DNA of 64,000 bases from NCBI GenBank assembly GCA_963377175.1, contig CAUJNA010001024.1, positions 513,956 to 577,955 on the forward strand, read 5' to 3'. The position numbers and the translations under genes are program-made. This document shows positions 33,702 to 48,700 of this stretch, in pieces. The DNA is from Effrenium voratum. Lineage: Eukaryota > Sar > Dinophyceae > Suessiales > Symbiodiniaceae. Positions within the stretch are counted from its first letter, which is position 1, and every line of letters begins with the position of its first letter. The notes under the pieces are model-generated. The model saw only the letters and a list, made by a program, of their open reading frames with translations. It was not told the DNA's origin and made no database searches.

Positions 33702-36700
33702 GCCGGGCGCCGAGCCAGTTGATTCTCGATGCCGGGTCATCCCACTGGCAAAGGGACACCTCAACTGAGGTTTTCCAGCCGATTCCTTGAAGCTTCCCCA
33801 GGTGTTGAGAGCAAGTTCAACTGAATTTCATATGCCCCAGATGAGGCCTTTGAGTTTTTGGTGTCTAGCGGGTTCCACCTTCCCACGCGTTACCACTGAC
33901 CCATCCGCTGGCTGTTCGGCACTCTCTTACATTGGTTTGTAAGTAAAAAGCTCGGAACTCCGGCTCTCAACGTCTGCCCCGAAAACTGATGTACATGTGC
34001 TCAGGCAGGTCCGGAAAGAGCTAGGTTTCAACGCGCACCGCAGGGAAGCACGGCGTTGCTTCAAAGAATTCGGAGGCCTCCAACATCAGTTCTTCCCGTT
34101 CGTGTCCCTTTTCGACCGCGTTTTTGTTTGGTTCATTCTGATAAATTTCCGCGCTGACATGGATTTCTTTGTCGCCTTCAGACGAAAAGGTTCGAAGCCC
34201 ACGGCTCGCAGCGAGCCTTTGGCAGGGCGCACTGCCCTTCACCTAGCCTCGGAGCACGGGCAGCACCGGGCGGCCCGGGGTCCAAGCGCGGGGGCATCGT
34301 TTCGGGCGTTGGGCAGCGGGTCTGGATCAAGGGAATTCAACTTGATTGCCATTGAAGAACGGAACTTTTTAGACTTTAACTTTTTGGTTGAATTAAAGGG
34401 TTTTTCCACTAAACCCCAAAAAAGTTAAGCTTTTTGGAGGGGGGTCAACAGCAACTAAGCCAAGGGGCTGAATCCACTTCCATGGTGGAAGGGTTTAGGG
34501 TTTGGGGTGAGCCTTTGATCAGGGCCTTGGGGTGAAGTGATGTTAAGCAGGAATTGTTTGATCCCTGGGTGGCGAGCTTCTGGATTGTACAGTTGCGAAT
34601 TCGCTGTTGTTTATGTCCTACCGAGTATGACCAACGGGGCACGCCTCCCACTGGACAGCTACGTGCTTGACATGCTATAGCAGGTAGCATGGAGCACATG
34701 ATCTCTATTGTGTCACTAACTCATGATCTCTATTGTGTCACTAACTGTTCTTGTCCAAGCGGACCTCGCGAGAAGGACAGTCGACAGCTGTTAGCAGCCC
34801 TTCTACAGTAAACCAAAAGGAAAATAGCTCGTTCAATGCTGTATGGGCAATTGGGATGACTGGGGTTTGATTCAAACAAGACACTACGACGTGTACGACC
34901 CGCGACTTGGGAACTATCATGACTTACAAGCGAGGAAACATGTTCCATAGGGGCGGAGAAACAGATTTAAGGCCTCAAACCTGTTCCCATTTTGCCAGCA
35001 ACCCGAAGGATCCACGAATCCCATGCGGATCTCCAGAGAAATGAGGTCTCTACACGTAGCTCCAAGTCAAGGGTGTCAACACTGACCGTCCTTTCGAAAA
35101 TGGGACCACAAAATGGGCCCGAGCTTGATTGAGTCTCATGTTCCAAAACCCAAATTGGTGGCGTTCTCTAGGCTGGCCAAGAACCATCACCAAGGGTACC
35201 TTATTAATGTTGCCATTTTTGGAGAGATCTGGATTTCCTTGTTAATAACTTTGTGTCATGTGTTGATTTGTTGGTGCTGTTGTGTTAGATATTATTGTCC
35301 TCCAAAAACAAAATGCTAACTTGTCATATTGTTGTGTTATCATGGTCATGTTTTGTTCATTGTGAGCCACAATCAAAACGAGGGTAGATCAAGGTTAGTC
35401 AGGGGCAGTCCCAGCCAGAACTAGTTGCGGCCGCCTTTCTAATTCTTTACATGGTTCTGGGTTGACCAGGTTTTGATTGTGACTCATGTCAACTTGTGTC
35501 CTCCAAAGATCCACAGCACATTTCCGTTCGGCTTAGGTGGAGATCCTTCTGGGGGCGCGCTCACGCCATGCCGGCGCCCCGAACCCCGAGTGGTTCGTGG
35601 GTGTTCAACGAACATGGCTGTGGTTGTCAAAACCGTTTTGGGAGCCCATTTTGGTTGGTAGGTGAATTCACCACCCATTTTAGAACCTAATTTAGTGGGG
35701 ATTGGTATGTTCACTGGGGGTACGATTTGGATTTTGACCCATGGCCACATGTTCTTCAGTATATGCGCCTGAAATCTGTGCCTTTTGACTCCTTTTTGCA
35801 GTTGGGTGAAAGTAGATATCACAGTTTTATCCCATTTGAGTCTAATCAGCCCCTTTACTTTCCCCACATATTGGGAATTGTTCCATCTATACTTTCACCC
35901 GGGCATAAATGGGGTCGCGAAACCACCCTGGTTGCGCGGACAGGCACTGGCAGAACGGTGCAACTTTTGGTAGGATAACTGAAACCCATTTTGGATGTGG
36001 GTTTGTGTACAAGGACATGGACCCCTCCGAAATGGGGGTTCTCGCCATCGTTCCCTGAATGGACACCTTCTTCGACATTGACACACGTGTACTTTTCAGG
36101 CTGCTTGGCCTCGGCATGCCTAGCGTATATGTATTGGTTCTTTGTTGGTTTTGTTTGTTTTGAGAAGGGGTTGCAAAAAGCAAAGCTGCTTGCTAACATA
36201 CCAAAGGTTGAGAAGTTTGGATGTAAGCCCTTTGGTGAACACGGTCAGCTTGGAACGACTTGGACACAGCTCACAGACGATCATTTTTTTGGACACATAT
36301 GCAGCAGAGACATGTGCAATCAGAAAATGAGATAGGTGCTTTGCAACATACCACCCGGACCCAAGTGCAAGGTGTACATAAAGTGGCATTCAAACATATG
36401 AGCACCAGGTTCAGGTTTTGTTTTTTTGTTGCAACCCCCCCAAACAACTGATCCAAGGTCACTTCAAAAGAGGGTGTTGGTCCGAATTCGGCTGCTCCGA
36501 ACGAGGCTTGGCTTGAGGACAAAAGCATACAGTGTAAGAAATTGAACCGGACTCACTCCGGCGACATGATTGTTGATGCGACCTTTTTGCGGGATTGTTT
36601 TCACAAGAATCCGCAACAACCGCACCCCCCCAAAAAAATGTTAGGCGGCCAGGGTCGCCACTTATGTATTGAGACACATCCACATGCTCGATCACGCCCC

Positions 36701-39700
36701 AGGATATAAAGACCAAGATGGGCTGGACCCCGATGCACATCGCGGCTTTCCATGGCCAGGCAATGGCCAGCAGAGAAATCTTGTCGGGGGCCGCTGTTTT
36801 GGCTACAAACAGCAGCAAGAGGGGTCCATGCGTTTGTTGATTTTTCAAGGTATACGCTGTCTCCCACTAAGATGGCAATTGACAGGGGGCCCCTCCAAAA
36901 GGAATCGGATTTTCAAGGTACCCTCCTGCAGATGCCATGTTAGTTGGAGGAAGGGTAATTAGTATGGGTGGGCCATTGTGCTTACATTTCTGAAAGAGTA
37001 CTGAAAGGCAATCAAACGCGTACCCCACAAGGGAAGCTTGAGATAGAATGCACAGGTGGAGTGAAGTATCCATGCCTGGCATGATTGTGCAGCATAGTTT
37101 GGACAGTTCCCGCAACCACAGCAAATTCCAAGGATTTTGTTTGCACTGAATCCCGTCAAGCAGCACAACAGGTCATCATTTGACTGGCATAGCTGTGCAA
37201 TCTTTTGAACGCTAGACGAATTCCCTGATCCATGATTTCTTGAGCACCTCATTTCAGGCCCCTTTGAGCAACCCCGATCCTGCACACGCGGAGTACCCCA
37301 TTCACCGATTCGTTTCAGCATGACTTGGGCAAGGCACGCCTCGCTTTTCCAACACTGAACCTGTTTCTTGAGCTCCAGTTTGCCTTGGTTCACCGTTATG
37401 GGCCCAAGCAAACATAGCCATGAGTCATAACCTATGGCTCCATTGTGGGGCGGATGAGCACCCCATGTACCACCTATGTTGATGTTCACCAGGGGTGCAG
37501 GGTGTTGACCCACAGCCACATGTCGGGGGTAGCAGCACGCAGCTTCCCCCCCACCGCACGGAACTTGCAGGTGGCCTGTATCAATCTTTTGCTGCAGTCC
37601 ACGGCGGATGTGAACGCCAAGGCCAGGTTTTGTCGATGGAGATCACCGACATTTAGGTTTCTTTTGCGGTCTGTGAATGTAGCATACCAACGTGTACGTA
37701 TATGTACATAGATATCACATGTATATATATATATATATGCATATACAAATATATGTATTGGGTATATTGCAATGTGTATGTTAACATTATATCACACCTT
37801 GGCAAAATATATTCGTTCCCACTCAAATTCAGAAATCCGTTTGTAGATATGCGAATACGGTCCCACAAAGCAACACATGGAACCTAATCATCATATTTAA
37901 GGAAGCCTCCTGTTGAGGGGCCGGGGAGTGCCTTGGCTCCTCCTCAAAGTGAAGGGGTCACACCCGGGCTCACTGCGACAGCGCGTGATGGCTGCTGCTG
38001 CTGCTGACTTGGCTTCTGAAACACAGGCGAATGGTTCATGGCCCAGATCCCTTGGTTGATGAATACTGCAAGGGGCGGAGTCAACTTGCGATTCGGGCGG
38101 GGGGGATTAACAGGAACGCCAACTGGTTGAGGGCAATAGGTCTGGGTGAATTATAACGACCTCACACAACCTCGCCCCAAATGGTGGTTTATGTGGGGAA
38201 TAGCCCCCCAACCAACTTATTTCAGCTGGGTGAAATACTATAATTCACCCAGATAGGTCACATTTTGACAGGAGGCCCGTTGGGTGAAGCTCTTCCGGCG
38301 CGTGAGTTTGGGGCTTCTTTGCGTGACAGGCTCCTAATCCGGGATAGCACCAACATGGAGCCATTGCCATGGAGGGGAGCTGTCTGTGCTTCAAAGGCCG
38401 AGGAATACCAAGAATCCTTTGGTTCATTTTGCCAAGGGATGTTAGGACTGAAGATGTTTTTTGCCAACTAGTGGGTTTTCCGTATTAAACCACTAAAGGT
38501 TAAAAACAGAAAAACTTTTAGCAGGGGAGCAGAAAGCAACCGAGAATTCTTGCCTCATTTGCCATTTCAAGCGTTCCTGGTTCGTTCCGCTTGACGATTC
38601 CGCGCGAGATGCGTACGTCAGTGTTTGCTTGGCTTCTTGAGCAAGGACAAGCGTGGAAGTCATGCCAAGCAGGCCTGCAGGTCCTTTTCAAGAAGCATTG
38701 GCCGGGTTTCATCCTCATCGGACTGCCCAAGTGTTCAACATGCCAATGGATACTATGCATCTCCCCGAACACACGACTTGTACCATACATGTTGGTTAGG
38801 GCTCGCTCAAATGCAGTTGTGTGTTTGTGTGTTGCGTGATGTTGACATCATCGCGTTTGCAACGCTGTTTTCCATGTCAGAGGCAACCTTGAATGGAATG
38901 CTGAGCTGCAGGAGAAGCACGGCTGCACCCCGCTGATGTTTGCATCCTCATCTCCAAAGTGCAAACCTCAGCATCCAGGAAGTTGGCCCTGAAGCCCGCT
39001 GAGATGCATGCGTTGTCAGCCCCTCCAGGGATGTGCCCAAGAGGCTCGGGAGGCATCGATTTGATTTGGTGTTGGTCCGAATGACTGTAGAGCTACTTCA
39101 GATTTGTGTTCGGTTCTGACTAGGTACGCGTAGTGGCGTGGATTTCCCGGGATTGCTGGACTCATGTGTTGGCAGGCTGTTGTGAACAAGTCAATGTTGC
39201 AGATTCTGAAAAAGAACTTGTGGGGCTCACAGCCAAGAGGTTGGGACCGGCGCTCTTTTTGCCCCTTTTGATTGTGGGGGAAAGCGGGGATGTTTGTGGC
39301 CAGTGGGATAAAGCCATAGGTTTGTATCTTTCATCGCGACGCGGGTCATCCCTTTTTTGGCGTAGGAGTCTAGGCTTGCCACTTGTTAGGATAAAGTCCT
39401 CACGGGTTGGATGGGCACCCTTCAAAAAGCGCTGTTGCAGAAAAGGGCTAAGCACTTCCCCACAACTATGGGACGCTCATCCGATTTTTGAACATGTGTC
39501 ATTCTGTGATTTAGATGGGGTGCTGGACATGTGCCTGGTCGGTAGTCAGTTGTTTGGATTTGAATGAATCTCTTTGGTGAGCGGCATATTGACATCCCTG
39601 AAAGGGGATACGGAGATGGCCCAGACGAGACCGGAATTTGGATTCCATCCATGTACAAAGATGCAGGATGAAGTCATAGACGACGTACAGCCCATTTCAC

Positions 39701-42700
39701 AAATGATCAGGGAATCATAAGACTTTGGCGAAACATGGGTAGGTCCTTTTGTTTGTGGTCTTTGAGGGCACCCAAGAGGACAACCGAAGCCATTTTGAGG
39801 GTCCCCTAAAACGACATGCCATGGCACCAGGCTCTACATGGTGGACTTGGTCTCAAAGAAAGACCGAGCAAGGAGGCTCAAGGCCCGCAGGCAGCCCAGG
39901 CTGTTTCGCGCGGTTTGGGGCGGGTTGATCTCTAAGTGCATGCTCTTGTCTTGTCGGTAGGTCCACGCATGACCACGAGCCCTGCTGTCCACTTGATCAG
40001 TGAGGAAGGTACCTGTGCGTGCACACCACACAACACACACACACATATTTGCCGTGTTGCTTGATTTTCTCCCACCCCAGGCATTCCGTTGTCTCTTCAT
40101 CATTTTAGTGAAGCCGCCCCAAGAAGATCAAGCTGCTTTCCCGGCGAAACTCAGCATGTGTCACCTGGATGTCCTCACCCGGTCGTGGAGAGCGCGTCCT
40201 GGCCCTTTGCTAAGGCCAAGACGCGCTCAAGGCACTCAGGGAGCAGGAAGAGGATCGCCTTGATGCGGACCTCGCAGGCCTTTGGGGGGGTTGGCTGCTT
40301 GGGTTGGGTCGAGCATGCTAGGATTCACTTCCTGAATTCTTGGACCTTGTACTTTTGGGGGTTGGAGCATTTTAGTGGCAAACGACAAGCCTGAACTTTT
40401 CTTTACCAACCCAGGAAGTGGGAGGAGCCCCATGCGAAGGAAAGTTTTACGAATCCCTTTAATTGGGCCCCTATGGTCTTTTCCCCGATAGCTCTCGGGA
40501 GTTTTGATGGTTTAACACGGAAAGCCCAGGGCTCACGGCTGGGCGGTTGAACCCGAGGGCTCACGGCTATCCTCCCAACCTCTTGGGTTTGACAAGGGCA
40601 ACCAAAGGCCCAAAGGAAGACCACGACTGCGGGAATCCCCATCAGATCGATGGGCAAAATTGCCAGACTGGAGAACTGGAACTGAGGGCCTGCCCAACTT
40701 TGTTTCCCTGGTGGGGGAGGGGGAAATGTTGAGATGTTTGGGGGATTTCAAAAGCGCACCCAAAGATGTCTGAGGGAAATTGTGAGACCATGCGAGATGC
40801 TTCAGCGTTTTGTGGATGAGAGGCGAAACGACCTGATGGCCCCACCCCCAGCATCGCTGCTTTGTGGACTTGGGATTTTGGACATGGGGGTTGATCAAAG
40901 GGTCCTGTACTTGGGACGACCATGAGGGGAAACCAACAAAAAGAGGATATTCCCCACATGGGAGAAGTTACCCATGGTCATTTGGGGGCCGAGGGGATAT
41001 TGATCAACCCCCACATGGGAAACAGCGGTGTGACGGTACCCTCCCACAAACATGAAAGTGGATAGAGGGGTTCCCCAAAAAGAAAGTCGTCTTCCAACCC
41101 CCTCCTGTCAGCTTCCATGTTAGTCTGAGGGAGTGTGGCCGGTCTTTGTATTCGTCCCATTCATCGTTCATCGTGCGCCAGCTGGCCTCGGCAAAGAGAT
41201 GGGCGCCGGCAGCATCCAGACCACCGCCCCCAACGTGGCCGCCGGCCCAGATTGAGAGACCTGAGCTGCCCAAAACCGGGGTGCGAGTAGATGGCGCCTC
41301 TCCCTCACTTCACCAACAAAAACTTGTGCCGTCGACTTTCGCAGAGTTTCTGGCTCCCTTTGCGCCTTGTAGTTCCAGGGCTTCCAGCGTACAGACCCCT
41401 TTGGGAGCACAGCATTGTGTTGGGAACAGCCTATGCACCTCCATGATGGTGGGAGAGTAAACATCAGACTTGTTGGGCTTAGGTGAAGACGCCTCTGGGG
41501 TGATTGACGGCGGACATGTAGGAAACTCTGCGGAAGGGTATCACGAGAGTGTTGATTGCAACGGTCAGCTCACTTTCGAAGGAGCAGGCCGAGGTTGTAC
41601 TGCATTGTTTTTTTACTATATTGGCAACTTGTCCGATTATGTTCTTTAGGAATCATATTTCATAAGATTGGTCCTGACTTTGTGCAAGGGATGGCTTTTG
41701 TAGCCGGCGTTTGTTACCAGGTGCAATCTAAACTGCTTGTTTTGAGAATATCTCTCACCCACTGAACAGGACCCGCGGAAAAGTATTAGCAGAAGCATCT
41801 TGACGTGGAAACTGTTCATGTTGGACATTGGAATGGTGTTCCTTTGTGAATTTCTGGGTGGCCGGAGCGAGCTTCATCCGAAATTTGTCGCCCAGCTGCA
41901 AGATGGAATGCGGTCAGTTTTCTGACCAGCTTCCGTTCTCCCAACATAATACTGATTGTATGGTTGCTTCGTCCAAGCGGAATTTGTGCATTTGTCCAAT
42001 CACTCTCCAGGTTGGGCGACTTTCCGACAGTTTCCCTTTCATCGGACAAGCGGAATTTCTCCATTTTCCTTCTGGAGGTTTTCGCCCATGGGCAGTCTGG
42101 GACAGAGTGATGTCGCTGACCGGCTGAGAATCAATTGAACATTTTAATCAGACAGGTGCCCTTTGGCTGAGGACTCTTTCTTGGTGGAGAGCCCTCCTGA
42201 TTAAAACAACAAAAGAAGAAAAACAATGACATCCGGCTGATTGATCAGCTGCCCTGCATGAACACCCAAGGGCTAGTTCCCTTCAAGACTATTTGGGTCA
42301 ACAGGTACTTCACTAACAGGAAGGTGACCACATTCTGGTGCCGGGCTCTCAACTGGAATCTTCAACCAGCTCTCAACTGGTGCTGTCCATCGACTGTTTG
42401 CACGAACATTTTGGTGGATTTTGAAACAAGCACAGGTGAGGTGCCGTAAAGGAGGCAACCAGCACCCACGGCCGTGTGAAACTCCCCTGCTTCGTGCGCT
42501 TCCGGCTTCCCAGGTGTGGAAATTCTATCCCAACCGCATCGAGATACTGGTGCTGAACGCCCTGCTCTCATCGCCCAAGATCAAGGCGCGATGTGATCAC
42601 GTGTTTCTTTTTTGTGGTGTCCAGGTGGCAAACAAATCGGGAAATGCACATTTGCGTGTCTCTTTTTGAGGGTATCCAAGTTTGGTTGCTTGTTGGGAAT

Positions 42701-45700
42701 CCAAAAGGCAAACCACCATGTAGGGGTCCTCCAAAAAAGACGGACCCACATGACGACATTTCGAATGTGTTGGGAGCTTGGACCAACGAGTATTTCTGTG
42801 GACCTTGCAGCTGCCAGGGGCTAGAGACTCATTGCGTATAGGACGATAGCATGAAGAGATATACTAACAAAATAAACATCAACCAACCACCGGGATCCTC
42901 AACAAATACGGGTCCCACAAGGCATAGTTGCACAATAAAAACAAACCAGGTATCCCACTCCGGATTCCAAGACCTCCCCAAACCGTCAAGGCAACATTTG
43001 GTCTTTGGGGATCCAGGCGAGCACACGTGTTCGACAAGAGTCGATGCCCCAAAGAAGCCAAAGGACCGATTCCTTTGAGAACTACCCACTTAAAGGGGCA
43101 TGGTGCTTAGTAAGTGGGTATTAACCAGGGCTACAACACACTGGTCATGGTTCCAAGTCTCCTAAGTGGGTGATAACCAGGCTTACTAACCACGTACCTG
43201 GCGTCCCCGATCAATCGCGACCCTTAAGCCGTCTCTGTCCCCAGGCCCGCCCCGCCCGATGCGTCGATGCATCTTTCTGGGGCGTGAGGTGGACGCCTTC
43301 GACGCGCGGCGGCGCACGGCGCTGCTCTACGCGGCGCGGTACGGGCGCACCTTCGCGGTGTCGCGGCTGCTGGACGCGCGGGCGAACATAGGCTTCGCGG
43401 ACCGCGCGTCTTGGAGTGGTCCGGAGGGTCCAGGGGAGGAGGAGGCGATGTGAGGGGTGGGTGTGGCGCTTTTTTGGGGGTGCAGGGGGGGGTGGGGGTG
43501 GGGTGGGAGTGGGGTGGGGGTGGGATGGGTGGGTGGGTTGGGGGGGGGTTGGGGTCAGCATTTAGGTTGGAATTCGTGTCCAGCAACCACTTGTGAGGTG
43601 GTTCCCAATCCACAAACTCGTGGGGAGTCTAGAAGAGTTGCGAGGGGTTAAAAGGAACTGCAGGTTCAAATTCCTAGCTACCATTCCATGAGCCAGTGCT
43701 GGCGATGTCATGCATCTATTCCTCATGTAGATTGTGTTTAGCGGAATCTCCTTTCCCCCAAATGGGGTTCCATGCCAATTTACAGTAGTATCATAGAAGT
43801 ATCTATCAGAAGTGTGCTAGCAACCAACGAATCCAGCAGAAGCAATCTGAATGACCATAGACCGAAAACATGGCACAGAGCTCAGACCTCACAGGGCGTG
43901 TTATATTTGGATCAAAGATCAGGCAGGTAACCCCTTGGTTCTTTGGATTGGAGGCTTGGGGACTTGCTTAACAAACCTTGGTGGCTGAACCCTTGGTTCT
44001 TGCGGTACATGGGAAGCTGCCTATCCTTCAAACCACTACCAAGTAGCTGTCTTGGTGCAGGTGGTGAATCAACTGGGGGGAAGGCAGGCCTGATTATTCT
44101 ACCAGGATCAAAGTCAATTCCTATGTGGTAGCTAAAACGGAAGCCACCCCATTACCTAATTTTTCATCACCCCCAGAATGACCCAAATAAACCATCCCTT
44201 CTGGTTTCCTTTAGAATGATTCCCCAGGTTCATTCCCTCATTCCCTACCTATCGCACCAGCAAGTACTGACCCATGTGGTCGTGGGTCAACACCAATGGT
44301 ACCATTTTGGAGTAGGTGCATTCACCACCCATTTTAGTCTATTTTAGTGGGGATCGGGATGTTCACTGGGGGTACGGGGGCTTTGATCCATAGCCGTGTA
44401 GGCTTTGGTTCATTTTGCTTGGATGTTAGGACTTTAACTTTTTGCCAACTAATCAGTTTTCCGTATTAAACCACTAACAGTTAAACACTTTTAGCAGGGG
44501 AGCAGATTTTGCAACGGAGGGTCGGGTAGGGGACCGGTCAGGAAGGCCAAGTGCCGCTCTTCGCGGCGGCCTGCAACGAGCACCTGGACACCGTGGATCT
44601 CTTGCTGCGGGCGGGGGCCAACATCAATACCACGGACCAGCGCGGGGCTCGGATTTTGGGGGGGCAGGGAGGCAGGGCCCAGTGAAGCCAAATCTCCAGC
44701 GAGCGCCCTTCAACGACTTTTTTGAGATGTGTGGAGCCATGCCCAAAAACCTTTTGATGTTTTGGTATTCTCTTTTGAATGTTTGGGTTACGGAAGGTAC
44801 TTCCGGACACCTCTCCATGGGGCTTTGGAAGATGGCGACGAGAGCATGGCCAACCTCCTGCTGAAAGCTGGCGCCAGCGCCAGCCTCGGTCGATTTCGGT
44901 CGACTGCACACGTCGCGCTCGCTCGACCCCGTGCATGTTGGTTGAAAAACGCTTCGCACCGCAGGTGTCCGGCGAAATGACACCGCATGAGTGTGCAATT
45001 ACTCTAGTATTTTGAGGCTACCTTGTTGTTGTTAGTTTGAAGGGAAACCGCCGTTTTCAGGGTCCAGGTTGTTTTGTTTGACGCATGCCTAAATGGAGAG
45101 TGCCCCGGAGGTGAATCTTGTTGCAACAGGTTGGCCGTGTCGCGGAGTTTGAGTGGAGCCCAGGTGAGGCCGTCAATGGGTTTGATCCACGTGGTTCAAA
45201 CAAGAGTGTTGAAACCAGTTCAGGTCAATCTGTCCCTGGAGTGGTCAAGGACCATGTTCTCACCCCGGTTGCAAGTTCTCAGTCTCAAGTCATCAGTTGG
45301 CTGTGGGTCAAAATCGGTACCCAAAATGGCACCCTGGTAAATGGAAACAATAACTAAAAACTATCTTCCCCTGGTGGTTTAATTTTGACCCATACCCAGT
45401 TTGTGTATCCGAGGCGTGAACGCGTACGACTGTGAGGGTCGTACGCCCATCATGCTGGCCATGGACAAGGGGAACAGGCGATTGTTCTCCAAGATTGCCG
45501 GTGTCCCAGAGCCGATGATTCTCACTCCGAGTGAAAACCAACAATCCAATTAATGGGAGCCCCGGAATTCTCCACCCCAGGTTGATGAAAATTGGGGTGT
45601 TCCCGGTTTCGTTTTAGTGATTTTTTAGTGGGGATTCATCACTGTTGGAGGGGAACCCCCCCATATTGATAAATAGCGCTGGATTCATCCGGGGTCAACA

Positions 45701-48700
45701 AGTTGATCCAGGATTAGTCAACACATCCTATCAATAGGGGCTGGGGGCCCCTCCAAAGTGATACGATTGCCCACTAAACCCAGGAACACCACCATATAAA
45801 ACAATCTGGGGTTGATTCATGTGGGATTAACGTCAATTGGAGGGGACAGCGATTGCGCAATTGAGTTTGTTTGCATAGGGGGCGTTATCAGGTGCCAGTC
45901 CACTTCCTATAGCCGATCTACCGGGGGATATTCGAAGTGTCCCTGACATGCGAATCCTTGTGGATGGGGTCAACGTGGCCTTATTTGAGACTGAGACATA
46001 CGTATCCCCACCGTGTCTTGCAAGGTGTTGTTTTCTGCCGCCAGTCAGTCCACCCGCGCCTGGTGATTGCTGTATCCCACTACTACATCAAGTCAATCGC
46101 CGGTCTGAAGTCCTGCCCCGGCGACACATTTCTATTGTCTCAGGTCGAGAAGAAGTCGAACCTGGACGTCTTGGACAAGAGAGGATGGAACGTGGTCATC
46201 TATGCCATCGAGACACAAATGTTGACAGATGCCCTGGCCTCAGGATGACGTCATCGATAGAGATATGTTACTTGGTCTTACAGCAACTTCACAAAACGGG
46301 TTTGCGACCCTCACCGACCACAAAGGCTCCTGTTTATTCCTGTTTTAAATTCGCGTACCTCAGATTGGTGCATCGTTATGAGTGACCTGGTGACCTATGA
46401 TCCCGTTGTGCTATGCTGAGTAGCTGTGTGACTTGCTGCCTCTGGCGCTCAAGCGCACTACCAACTACTTCCCTCTTCATCCACACGAGTTTGGGAATAG
46501 TCGGCCTTGTGGTACTGTAGTTAGCTCCATGTGCGATGTGAGTGTCCATGACCTGAGCCCCAGGTGTACCCACTTCTCATGAAGCTCAACAAGAACGCGG
46601 CCATCATCTTGCGCGCCCGAGATCCTCAGGCGAGAGGAAATTCTCGGTGCATTCGGGTGGGTTCAGCTCGGTTGTGGGTTCCAAAATAGTGCTTCGAACC
46701 CCATTTGCCCTTTGCGCGCTTGCCATGTCTTCAGCCCAAGTAAAATGTTGGCCCCTGTAGACCCTCCCCACTCAAGGGGGTCCACCAAAACCTGACCACC
46801 CACAGATATCCACAGCGCCTGACGCCCGACCCGGCCCTCGCTTTCCAATTTCCGCACGCGGCAGGGCTTGAACGCCTTGCACCACGCCACGCAGCTCGCG
46901 AACGCGGAGCTGTCCACGAAATGCGTCCAGCAGCTGGCGAACCTCGACTTCGAGGAGCGGACCGTTGGGGGGGAAATGTGGAAGATGACAGTAGCTTCCA
47001 TTTGCTTAAACATATCCCGGAGATTCATTCTCCATTAATTTTGCCCAACACGCCCAAAGCTTGGGGAGATGCTTCACTGGTGGAACCACCCCCCTTCATT
47101 TGGGTATGGGTCAAAATTACACCAGCAGGAAATGGACCGCAGGCTTTAGTCCATGTTTCCACTTGCCAGGGCAAGCCATTTTGGGTACCTATTATTGACC
47201 CACAGCCATATTCATATCCTGGAGAGTCATTCTCCATGAATTTGGCCCAACACGCCCAAAGCTACCAGGAAACCAAAACACCTAGGAAAAGGCCGGAGAA
47301 TGAATCTTCAAGGTGTTTTTTCTCTTTGTTTGTTGTTTTTGTTCTCCTGTTTGTTTTAAAGCAAATTTATCACTACCGGCAATATTACTTTAAAAACACG
47401 CCATCTCATGCCAGATGGAAGTAGCTTCCCTTGTGGTAGTGGTGTCACACAAACCCAATCGTGGATTGGGATGTGCAACCCAGGGTTCCCCTCAATTTGT
47501 TTTTACCACCAGGAAATGGACTGCAGGTTTTGGTCCTTGGTTCCATTTTCCAGGGCAAGCCATTTGGGTACCTATTTTTGACCCACAGCCATAGGTCCGG
47601 AACCCCAAACCGGCGGGGCCCCCCTTCGCAGCCGGCGCCAGGCTGCGAGCATTGGGGACTGCAACGGGGACACCGCCATCCACTCGGCGGCCGAACGGGG
47701 GCGATTGGAGGCCGACGGCGACAGCGCCAGGGTACCGTGGTGGAAGTCTTGGATGCGACCAGCGAACCCCGAACAACGGCTTTTGCCCGAAGACTGATTG
47801 TCAGCCTAATAGCCCTAATGATCAGTGCATTCCTCTTGAATTGAAGCTTTGGAAATCCACAGTTTGCCACAGCTTCAAAAGGACCACCCTGGTTTCCATG
47901 ATCCGTTGCGTCTGTTTGGGGCCAACCCGTACTTTTGTTCAACGTACCGTTCGTCCAACAGTTGGGAAGGAAAAACGGATGGAAGCCGCTCACCGCCAGG
48001 TCTTGCGGATCTTCATCGACCGCCTGCCCTCGCTCGACTTCCTCAACAACCGAGGAGAGACGCCGCTTCACTACGCTGCGCTCGGGGGCCAAACCAAGCG
48101 CAAGCGGGCATAAACAGGCGGCACATATGTGCGGCACATGTCGAAGCGCTCAATACATCACACGACAAAACGGTTGCGTGTTCCCGCCCTTTGTTCCTTT
48201 TGTCTTTGGCTTCCTTTATGTCTGTCCTTCACTTGCAAAAAAATGGCTTTCGGGGAGTCTACCGGCCAAGATGGTCCACATGTTCAGTTTGGCCATCAGG
48301 AGACCACAAGAGAGGTGGGAAGTTGCACAAGGAAGCTTTGCCCAGTTAGTGAACGGTTAGCTCAAAGCAACTAGCGGAGTTGACTGCGTTAGGACCGAGC
48401 TTGCTTTCCAGCGACAATATGAAGTAAGTAAATACCACTATGTTTTAGCTAGTTGTGAGCAATTATTCGGTATGTACAGGTAGGCCATGCTTGCAACTTT
48501 CGACCCGGTCAAATAGAATCTAGTAGCCTCAAACGCAAGAACAGCGTGCAGTGGGCGCATCTATGCTGGCTTGACATGTTGTATACTTATACATTTGCCA
48601 CACAGATTCTGCTAGTCTCCGGGAGAATTGAAGACATGGTCATTGTCCCCAGCCAGCTGTTGTTCAGGCATCACCAAAGCGGGGGAAGAAAAATAAATAT

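Noticed and set aside
43224..43613. Pro/His-rich minus frame
   Set aside because: Complement of a G-rich intron tract next to ankyrin exon 10.
47445..48137. 230-codon open frame on the minus strand
   Set aside because: Antisense of ankyrin exons 17 and 18 and of a MITE-1 copy. Open because those exons are GC-rich.
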